In this document: positions 1 through 4,364 of the stretch, piece by piece
How the letters are laid out: every line of letters begins with the position of its first letter
Numbering within the stretch: position 1 is the first letter of the stretch
NCBI GenBank assembly: GCA_900554895.1
Contig: USIX01000129.1
Coordinates: forward strand, 1 to 6,364
Direction: 5' to 3'
Source of the DNA: an uncultured Megamonas sp.
Lineage (GTDB): Bacteria; Bacillota; Negativicutes; Selenomonadales; Selenomonadaceae
Length of the DNA stretch: 6,364 bases
Notes under the pieces: model-generated
What the model saw: only the letters and a program-made list of their open reading frames with translations
Told to the model about the DNA's origin: nothing
The model's database searches: none
Program-made: the position numbers and the translations under genes

Positions 1-41
1 GGAACTCCGGTCTTTACAAGCCGATTTACAAATTGTAGTTG

Positions 42-221
42 TGTGGAATTGTATAGAGGAGGATTTTTATGAATTTTATTGTATATCCTGTTCAAGCTGA
101 AATTGTTGGAATTTGCGATATAGTTAATATATGTGGAATTGTATAAAGGAGGATTTTTATGAATTTTATTGTGTGTCCTGTTCAAGCTGAAATTTTTGGT
201 GCTTGTGATGCAATTGATATT
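42..221 (+). repeat. Direct tandem duplication, two 90-bp units
   Basis: Two adjacent 90-bp units (42-131 and 132-221) each begin TGTGGAATTGTATA and differ at about 13 positions by hand count. Each unit carries the end of one peptide reading frame, a strong ribosome binding site and most of the next frame. A third TGTGG begins at 222 but diverges at once. The match runs through non-coding as well as coding bases, so this is a recent duplication of a whole gene unit. Differences cluster in the second half of the coding part. Sequence left of 42 does not continue the repeat convincingly, although the first unit begins with the same tail (CGIV then stop) that ends peptide 1, so a decayed earlier copy is possible. 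Confidence 0.9.
69..146 (+). CDS. Small Cys-containing peptide, copy 1 (25 aa)
   Basis: A 25-codon frame starts at ATG 69, five bases after a near-ideal AGGAGGA (57-63). The peptide begins MNFIVYPVQAEI and continues VGICDIVNICGIV. It is hydrophobic, has Cys16 and Cys22, and lacks the basic start of a signal peptide. Its TAA overlaps the AAGGAGG of the next copy, so the two are probably co-transcribed and perhaps translationally coupled. The same frame, length and ribosome site in both units argue that it is translated. I do not recognise the family. A peptide-natural-product precursor, a signalling peptide or a metal-binding micropeptide are all possible. No modifying enzyme or transporter lies in the window, so function is unassigned. 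Confidence 0.6.
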   Translation: MNFIVYPVQAEIVGICDIVNICGIV

Positions 222-236
222 TGTGGCTGGAATTAA
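159..236 (+). CDS. Small Cys-containing peptide, copy 2 (25 aa)
   Basis: This is the paralogue of the preceding peptide, again exactly 25 codons, starting at ATG 159 behind AAGGAGG (146-152). It begins MNFIVCPVQAEI and continues FGACDAIDICGWN. The copies agree at 11 of the first 12 residues but at only about 6 of the last 13, where G14, Cys16-Asp17 and the Ile-Cys22-Gly run are kept. It has an extra Cys at position 6 and a new C-terminal Trp-Asn. A conserved N-terminal half with a variable Cys-bearing C-terminal half resembles leader/core peptides of ribosomally made natural products. That is an analogy only. The frame is closed by TAA and followed 19 bases later by a terminator hairpin. Confidence 0.6.
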   Translation: MNFIVCPVQAEIFGACDAIDICGWN

Positions 237-242
237 TATTAA
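214..242 (+). promoter_or_regulatory. Possible promoter for the EcsC-family gene
   Basis: TTGATA (214-219) and TATTAA (237-242) are separated by 17 bases and match the sigma-70-type boxes at 5/6 and 4/6 positions. The -35 box exists in repeat unit 2 but not at the matching place in unit 1. If used, transcription would start just before the hairpin at 256-285, so that hairpin would sit in the leader of the next gene. In AT-rich DNA such matches are common, so confidence is low. Confidence 0.25.
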
Positions 243-255
243 ATAATTATATAAG

Positions 256-285
256 GCTGTCGTATATATTATACGACGGCTTTTT
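256..285 (+). terminator. Intrinsic terminator after the peptide genes
   Basis: An 11-bp stem (256-266 with 270-280, one G-U pair) with a three-base loop is followed directly by TTTTT (281-285). It lies between the peptide pair and the EcsC-family gene. It either ends the peptide transcript or, if that gene's promoter lies upstream, attenuates reading into it. Confidence 0.85.
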
Positions 286-307
286 ATATAGAAATGGGAG
301 TGTTTTT

Positions 308-922
308 ATGGATTTACAAGTTATGCAAAATGCATTGGATTGGTCATATGATAAAGCTATAAATGGAGTCCCTTGACTTGATAGTGCAAGAGAATTAGCA
401 GAAGATTATTTAAATGAAGATGAGTGTTTAAATGAACAAGTTGATTCATTAATTCGTTGGCAAAATGCTAAATGTGCTACTTCTGGATTTATAACTAATT
501 TGGGAGGAGTGTTAACTTTACCAGTAGCAATTCCTGCTAATATAGGAAGTACATTATATGTACAGTTAAGAATGATAGCTGCTATTGCATATATGGGAGG
601 ATATGATTTAAAAAATGATAAAGTTAAAACTTTAGCATTTGTATGTTTATGTGGAAATAGTGCTACAAAGGTTGCAAAAAATTTTGGTATACGAGTGGGG
701 ACTGCTTTAACAGAACAATTTATAAAAAGTATATCTACAAGTACAATTAAACAAATTAATAAAGCAGTAGGAATGAAACTTATTACTAAATTTGGAGAAA
801 AGGGAGCAATTTCTTTAAGTAAAGGAATTCCTATTGTTGGTGGCTTAATCGGTGGAACAATAGACGGTATTGCTTGTAATACAATTGGTAATGTAGCTAA
901 AGAAATGTTTATAAATAAATAA
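308..922 (+). pseudogene. EcsC-family protein gene with in-frame TGA at codon 23
   Basis: A frame of 204 codons starts at ATG 308 behind GGGAG (296-300) and ends at TAA 920-922. It is interrupted only by TGA at 374-376. Upstream it reads MDLQVMQNALDW and so on up to GVP; downstream it resumes LDSARELAEDYL and stays open. The body resembles EcsC-family proteins (PF12787): a helical acidic start, then a hydrophobic Gly/Pro-rich part (TLPVAIPANIG), a RMIAAIAYMGGYDL segment, and a Gly-rich hydrophobic segment near the C terminus (GIPIVGGLIGGTIDG). Family members often have GxPG here, so TGA probably replaces GGA by one base change. A restart at TTG 500 would drop the N-terminal third and has no good ribosome site. 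The role of stand-alone EcsC proteins is not settled. Recent inactivation, readthrough or sequencing error are all possible. Confidence 0.72.
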
Positions 923-934
923 GGATTTGATAAA

Positions 935-1084
935 ATGGCAGATAAACGAATAGAATATATGTGCAGTTATTGTGGTAAAAAAGAAATTCGTAATACATCA
1001 ATGGGGCGACCACTTCCGGGAAAATGTCCGAGAAAATCAGGTAATAAGCCGCATACGTGGACAATAAATCGACATCTAAACTAA
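935..1084 (+). CDS. Small zinc-ribbon-like protein (49 aa)
   Basis: This 49-codon frame starts at ATG 935. Its ribosome site AAGGA (921-925) overlaps the stop of the EcsC-family gene, and only 12 bases separate the two, so they are probably co-transcribed. The protein has CSYCGKK at residues 10-16, a GKCP turn with Cys31, and PHTW with His40. A CxxC pair plus a later Cys and His is a plausible treble-clef or zinc-ribbon metal site. The rest is basic (many Lys and Arg), which would suit nucleic-acid or protein binding. No enzyme signature is present. Zn binding is inferred from residue spacing. Being an unbroken frame with a good ribosome site and a terminator 10 bases downstream makes it a credible gene. 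Confidence 0.75.
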   Translation: MADKRIEYMCSYCGKKEIRNTSMGRPLPGKCPRKSGNKPHTWTINRHLN

Positions 1085-1094
1085 GTTAAATTTT

Positions 1095-1141
1095 AAAATC
1101 GCTGAATGTGTAGTGGAAATACTATATATTCAGCGATTTTT
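1095..1141 (+). terminator. Long-stem intrinsic terminator
   Basis: Bases 1095-1114 pair with 1121-1140 over 20 positions with two G-U pairs and a six-base loop (GGAAAT). The stem starts AAAA and ends TTTT, followed by another T. The A/T ends make it able to work in both directions. It closes the EcsC/zinc-ribbon block. Confidence 0.88.
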
Positions 1142-1173
1142 GTTAATGCTACTTAGAATAAAAAATGCAAAAT

Positions 1174-1188
1174 TGTACTGACAGTACA
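1174..1188. promoter_or_regulatory. Perfect palindrome TGTACTG-A-CAGTACA, probable operator
   Basis: Two perfect 7-bp arms around a single central A give a 15-bp dyad suited to a dimeric HTH repressor. It overlaps the best -35 box (CTGACA, 1178-1183) and lies 64 bases upstream of a small XRE-family gene. Autorepression by that protein is the simplest reading. A regulator encoded elsewhere could equally be the ligand. Confidence 0.6.
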
Positions 1189-1206
1189 CCGAAAAGGCTG
1201 TTTTAT
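1178..1206 (+). promoter_or_regulatory. Putative promoter of the XRE/secreted-protein operon
   Basis: CTGACA (1178-1183, 5/6 to consensus) and TTTTAT (1201-1206, 4/6) are spaced by 17 bases, downstream of the terminator at 1095-1141 and upstream of the first gene of the operon. The -10 box is weak. A second AT-rich element, TAAAAT at 1211-1216, has no matching -35 box. Confidence 0.4.
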
Positions 1207-1252
1207 TGGATAAAATAATTATAAAGCAAATTTATGAAGCGGGGTTTTAGCA

Positions 1253-1474
1253 ATGTTTGAAGCAGAATATATTCAAATCGGCTGTAAGGTGGCTTATTAT
1301 CGTAAAATGAAGAAATACACGCAGAAGGAGCTGGCGGCAAAGGCAAAAATCAGTGTGTCATATCTGTCACGGATTGAAAGAGGTGCTTATAAACACGGAG
1401 TGCCAATATCCACTTTTTTGCAGATAGCTGAAGCACTTGATGTACATATTAGTGAATTTTTTAAGGAATTATAG
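1253..1474 (+). CDS. Small XRE-family HTH transcriptional regulator (73 aa)
   Basis: This is a single-domain Cro/C1-type DNA-binding protein. Residues 10-70 form the five-helix fold. The helix-turn-helix is YTQKELAAKAKIS followed by SYLSRIERG (residues about 22-44), and the tail ALDVHISEFF is the typical last helix. There is no sensor or dimerisation domain, so it resembles small SinR-like or phage-type repressors. ATG 1253 follows GCGGGG (1239-1244) by eight bases. The gene is first in a run of four same-strand genes: its stop is 25 bases before the next ATG. A perfect palindrome over the proposed promoter suggests it represses its own operon. Codon use is closer to the downstream genes than to the AT-rich block before it. 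Confidence 0.9.
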   Translation: MFEAEYIQIGCKVAYYRKMKKYTQKELAAKAKISVSYLSRIERGAYKHGVPISTFLQIAEALDVHISEFFKEL

Positions 1475-1499
1475 GTTTTATTTTGAAAGGATGATTGAT

Positions 1500-2024
1500 A
1501 TGAAATACGTAAAAATTTTATTTTTAATGGTATGTATGATATTTTGTATGACGGCGGTAAGTTTTGCCGGTTCATTTCAGGTGGCGGAAACGAAAAGCGG
1601 TACAATAACAAGTAACGGCGTCAGCGGCTCTTTTACGGAAAACGGATACGATATACAGATTGCGTTCGTGCCGTCGGGCTCACAGATGACCATGTACGTA
1701 GGAAAAGATAATGATGTTATATATAAAGCAGATTTTTCGTATCATAAGTATCTACGCATTGACCAGGTATATGACAGCACATACGGCAAATATGCCTATA
1801 TTATAATGTGTGCTGACAATATGGACGGTAGCGGCGGTTTTGTTTATTTAATGGGCTATGATGAAGTAAAAGACGCATGGCAGCTTTACGTAAATCCGGC
1901 AAATTATTATAATCCGTTTGGAAGTTATGCCGATACACATATGTATGTATCAAACGGCGACATAGTTTTATCTTATTATCTGCTGAGTAAACATCCGCAA
2001 GTACAGGAATATCATTTCTTCTGA
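1500..2024 (+). CDS. Secreted beta-rich protein of unknown function (174 aa)
   Basis: ATG 1500 is chosen because GAAAGG (1485-1490) lies nine bases upstream and a signal peptide begins right there. MKYVK is followed by a hydrophobic stretch and a signal peptidase I site at SFA|GS (after residue 23). Upstream in-frame starts at 1437 and 1491 would bury or poorly space the signal. The mature part, about 150 residues, is rich in Gly, Ser, Tyr and Asn with alternating polar/hydrophobic strands (for example YAYIIMCAD, GGFVYLMGY). This suggests a beta-sheet protein outside the cytoplasmic membrane. I recognise no family. It follows the XRE gene closely and precedes a lipoprotein. The TGA stop is odd: the same frame continues for 17 more protein-like codons to a second TGA at 2076. 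Confidence 0.8.
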   Translation: MKYVKILFLMVCMIFCMTAVSFAGSFQVAETKSGTITSNGVSGSFTENGYDIQIAFVPSGSQMTMYVGKDNDVIYKADFSYHKYLRIDQVYDSTYGKYAYIIMCADNMDGSGGFVYLMGYDEVKDAWQLYVNPANYYNPFGSYADTHMYVSNGDIVLSYYLLSKHPQVQEYHFF

Positions 2025-2078
2025 GATAATAGCAGTAACTGGTTCGGTTACAGAGATTACGGCATTGTACAGCACTGA
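2025..2078 (+). other. In-frame extension beyond the TGA of the secreted-protein gene
   Basis: Directly after TGA 2022-2024 the frame reads DNSSNWFGYRDYGIVQH and then TGA (2076-2078). Codons (TAC, GGT, GGC, CAG, CAC) resemble those of the gene itself, and aromatic/Gly content matches its style. The segment may be the lost C terminus after a nonsense mutation such as TGG to TGA, or it may be chance. Confidence 0.35.
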
Positions 2079-2094
2079 TTTGTGTAATTATCGG

Positions 2095-2120
2095 CCGCTG
2101 AATATAAATGTATTCAGCGG
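2095..2120. other. Intercistronic hairpin without T-run
   Basis: CCGCTGAATA (2095-2104) pairs perfectly with TATTCAGCGG (2111-2120) around a six-base loop. The bases after it are TCTGCCCC, so it lacks the U-tract of an intrinsic terminator. It lies 30 bases before the lipoprotein start. It may act as an mRNA-stabilising or processing element between the genes, or as a leaky or factor-dependent stop. Confidence 0.6.
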
Positions 2121-2149
2121 TCTGCCCCAATAAACTGAAAGGAATGTAT

Positions 2150-3682
2150 ATGAACAGGAAATGTAATAAGTTATGGGCTTTAATCTGTATTTTATCGTGT
2201 TTTCTTATAAGCGGCTGTGCTGACGGACAGTTCGGATTGACTTTTAATAAGGACGGTACGATAACGCAGAAAAATTCGCTTGAAATTCAACAGAGTTATA
2301 AGGATTTAGGCAATTACTTCGGACAGACTACGGACGATATTATTCTGGAGCAAAAACGGGAGGATATGCAGGACGGTTTTATCGTTGATGACATTCCGAA
2401 CGGATATACAGCGACAAAAACATATATGCCTGAAGAGTTGGCCGGAATAAAATTTTTTCAGCCGAATGAAAAAGCCGACGGTCTGCAGATAAAAAAAGGC
2501 TTTTTATATGATTATTATTCTATTGATGCATATATAAAAGGACAGTACCAGCCATTGCCGCAGGCTGACTATGCGGTGGATATACCGAGCTTTTTTTCAC
2601 CGAGTATTCAGATGAATATCTGGGATTATCTGGAATATCGCCGGCAGGCGGAAGCGGAAGCACGTCAATTAAATGAAATATCCAATCAGATGGTAAAAGC
2701 CGCTATCGGGTCAATGAATTTGAATTTGGTGATAAATGTGCCGTATGCCGTCGATTATACGAATGCGGATAATTTGAGCAATGACAATAAAACCCTGACA
2801 TGGAATGTGAAGCCGATATTTTTGGAAGGCAAGGATTTAGTGGTAAAAGCTAAGTTCAGAATTTATCATGAAAAGACGATTATAGCTTTAATTGTTATCG
2901 GCGCTGTTTTAGTGATAACGGCTGTTGTTCTTTTTGTGCTGGGATTTGTTAAGAAAAATTCGCCAAAGCAGAAAATATTTTTTATCACGGCAGGAGCAAT
3001 AGCGGTATTTGTTACGAGTTTTGGCATTTATGTTAATTATACCATAAACTATCCGCCTGTACTGACGAAGGAGGACCGGCTCGTTTCAGTTTTAGAAACT
3101 TCCAAACAGGAAGCAAAATCGGATACGGAACAATCAAATAAAATAGAACCTGTTTTAAAGGAACAAGACGAATTTTTGACGAAGGCGAATGAAGTTTTAC
3201 AGAGCAAAAATTCAATTTATAAATTGTCAGCGGTTTCCAAATTTGATGAAGAAGGATTTTTCGGTCTGGATACGAGTAAAGGTGTAACTTTTGTCATTTA
3301 TGATAAAAAGGATGACATGATTGCACGTGTAAATTATGATAGAATATTGTTAAAGCCGAGAGACAATAAATATAAAACAATAGATAAGCATATGCCGCTT
3401 ATTTTTAAAATGTATATAGAAAATGACAATAAAACCGGTGAAGATAGTAAATTGGGTGTATGGAACGGTAATGTGCATATGGTTCCTATTTATGCTTTAT
3501 TTGAAGTTGATGCAAATAATGATATTGTTCCGGGTATGCTTTATTCCGCCCAGGGAGAAAATCCTTCGCATTATCAGGGGGTATTGAAGGAACAGAAAAA
3601 TGTCAATCTGGCAAATATAGTGCTTACACATGCAGACAGCCTGAATGAAGACATTATAAAGAGAAATATTTCCCTGCCGTAA
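2150..3682 (+). CDS. LppM-like lipoprotein with two TM helices and extra C-terminal domain (510 aa)
   Basis: ATG 2150 has GAAAGGA (2137-2143) six bases upstream and gives a lipoprotein signal with lipobox ISGC (Cys23). Just after it comes ADGQFGLTFNKDGT, typical of the LppM/DUF3153 beta-rich domain. That domain seems to end with a TLTWNV...VVKAKF stretch near residues 215-236. Two hydrophobic segments follow (about 243-267 and 276-297), joined by a short basic loop (KKNSPKQK). With the lipidated end outside, the loop is cytoplasmic and residues 300-510 return outside. This C-terminal part begins with a charged, probably helical stretch (305-350) and then a mixed domain (GFFGLDTSKGVTFVIYD) that I do not recognise. 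The domain assignment is from pattern recall and is moderate. The gene sits between two secreted-protein genes, so an envelope role is inferred. Confidence 0.8.
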   Translation: MNRKCNKLWALICILSCFLISGCADGQFGLTFNKDGTITQKNSLEIQQSYKDLGNYFGQTTDDIILEQKREDMQDGFIVDDIPNGYTATKTYMPEELAGIKFFQPNEKADGLQIKKGFLYDYYSIDAYIKGQYQPLPQADYAVDIPSFFSPSIQMNIWDYLEYRRQAEAEARQLNEISNQMVKAAIGSMNLNLVINVPYAVDYTNADNLSNDNKTLTWNVKPIFLEGKDLVVKAKFRIYHEKTIIALIVIGAVLVITAVVLFVLGFVKKNSPKQKIFFITAGAIAVFVTSFGIYVNYTINYPPVLTKEDRLVSVLETSKQEAKSDTEQSNKIEPVLKEQDEFLTKANEVLQSKNSIYKLSAVSKFDEEGFFGLDTSKGVTFVIYDKKDDMIARVNYDRILLKPRDNKYKTIDKHMPLIFKMYIENDNKTGEDSKLGVWNGNVHMVPIYALFEVDANNDIVPGMLYSAQGENPSHYQGVLKEQKNVNLANIVLTHADSLNEDIIKRNISLP

Positions 3683-3705
3683 GTTTAAAGGAGGTAATGT
3701 TTTGT

Positions 3706-4161
3706 ATGAAAAAGTTAATTGTTTTTGTTGTTGCTGTATTTATGATGATGGTATCGACGGCGATGGCTTCGCCGTATCCAGAACATCTAAACGGCGATTC
3801 GAACTATATTTTATGTGACGGGCATATGGGTAGTGCATGGTATGTGGACAGAAGTTCGCTCAATGTGCAGAAATATGCTCCGCCTCAGTATATAATCGCC
3901 GTTAATGTGGTTACGGTAAATGATGCCGATAAAGGAAATACAGCGATTTCTAAAGTTAAGACGTATCGGTTTTTCTATAATTCGGATTTTGTCAGAATGT
4001 ATATAGACCGCAATTTGAACGATAACTGGAGTTATATCAATCCGGACGGGTCCTGGGCGGAAACGGGTATTGTCATGCCGACAGGAGAGATTGCATTTGC
4101 ACTGGCATACGGTTATAAATTCTATGGTACTTTTGGCGATGAATTTTACGATAGAATATAA
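3706..4161 (+). CDS. Secreted protein of unknown function (151 aa)
   Basis: ATG 3706 is preferred: AAAGGAGG (3687-3694) is 11 bases upstream. The in-frame ATG at 3697 is only two bases from that site and would put FC before the basic MKK start. A classical signal peptide (MKK, hydrophobic core rich in Val/Met) ends at AMA|SP after residue 21. The mature protein of about 130 residues is aromatic-rich, with WYVDRSSLNVQ, a beta strand YIIAVNVVTV, KTYRFFYN, and GSWAETG...MPTGEIAFALAY towards the end. The pattern suggests a small extracytoplasmic beta domain. I recall similar anonymous proteins in Negativicutes but cannot name a family. It is the last gene of the operon, 23 bases after the lipoprotein stop, and a terminator follows. 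Confidence 0.85.
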   Translation: MKKLIVFVVAVFMMMVSTAMASPYPEHLNGDSNYILCDGHMGSAWYVDRSSLNVQKYAPPQYIIAVNVVTVNDADKGNTAISKVKTYRFFYNSDFVRMYIDRNLNDNWSYINPDGSWAETGIVMPTGEIAFALAYGYKFYGTFGDEFYDRI

Positions 4162-4184
4162 TTGGGGAAGAAAGTAATTTTACG

Positions 4185-4223
4185 GGCTATAACAAAATAT
4201 TTTCTTTGTTATAGCCTGATTTT
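4185..4223 (+). terminator. Intrinsic terminator after the secreted-protein operon
   Basis: A perfect 12-bp stem (GGCTATAACAAA, 4185-4196, with 4205-4216) has an eight-base loop and is followed by TGATTTTA. The U-tract is short and broken, so termination may be incomplete, but position and stem fit an operon end. Confidence 0.75.
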
Positions 4224-4228
4224 ATGTT

Positions 4229-4242
4229 ACGATAAATATCGT
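4229..4242. repeat. Short inverted repeat ACGATA-AA-TATCGT
   Basis: Perfect 6-bp arms flank two bases, followed by TTTTG. It lies just after the terminator and about 120 bases upstream of the kinase gene. It could be a regulator site or a weak second terminator. The remaining 4243-4364 shows only the weak promoter candidate noted separately. Confidence 0.4.
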
Positions 4243-4279
4243 TTTTGTTTTAATGATGTGGTTAAACGGTAATATCGAA

Positions 4280-4309
4280 TTGATGTAAAGTTTTGGAATG
4301 ATGGTATAT
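4280..4309 (+). promoter_or_regulatory. Weak promoter candidate for the kinase gene
   Basis: TTGATG (4280-4285) and GTATAT (4304-4309) are spaced by 18 bases, 55 bases before the kinase ATG and after the upstream terminator. Both boxes are imperfect. The call rests largely on the need for a promoter here. Confidence 0.25.
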
Positions 4310-4364
4310 GAAGATTGATTTTTAATGGTGTGCTGGATGATTATAAAAAGATAGGGTTTTGCAT

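Noticed and set aside
1..38. Possible 3' end of an upstream gene (frame ending YKPIYKL then TAG at 36-38)
   Set aside because: Only 12 codons are visible and two other frames are also open here, so nothing distinguishes it from chance.
42..236. CRISPR-like or satellite repeat
   Set aside because: There are only two 90-bp units without unique spacers, and the repeat is mostly coding with ribosome sites in register.
374..376. Genetic code with UGA as Gly or Trp
   Set aside because: Long genes in the window contain no in-frame UGA, and GGA and TGG are used normally.
1437..1499. Earlier start for the secreted protein, overlapping the XRE gene
   Set aside because: It would place 21 residues before the signal peptide and has no ribosome site, whereas ATG 1500 has both good spacing and a signal sequence.
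2022..2051. Selenocysteine UGA with a SECIS-like hairpin (GTAAC/GTTAC, loop TGGTTCG)
   Set aside because: The stem is only five pairs, the protein has no redox motif near the site and no sel genes are visible. The EcsC TGA lacks a comparable hairpin.
1801..2130. 109-codon minus-strand frame across the secreted-protein gene
   Set aside because: It is antisense to a gene with a clear signal peptide and ribosome site, and its product is Tyr/Arg/Cys-rich without domain features.
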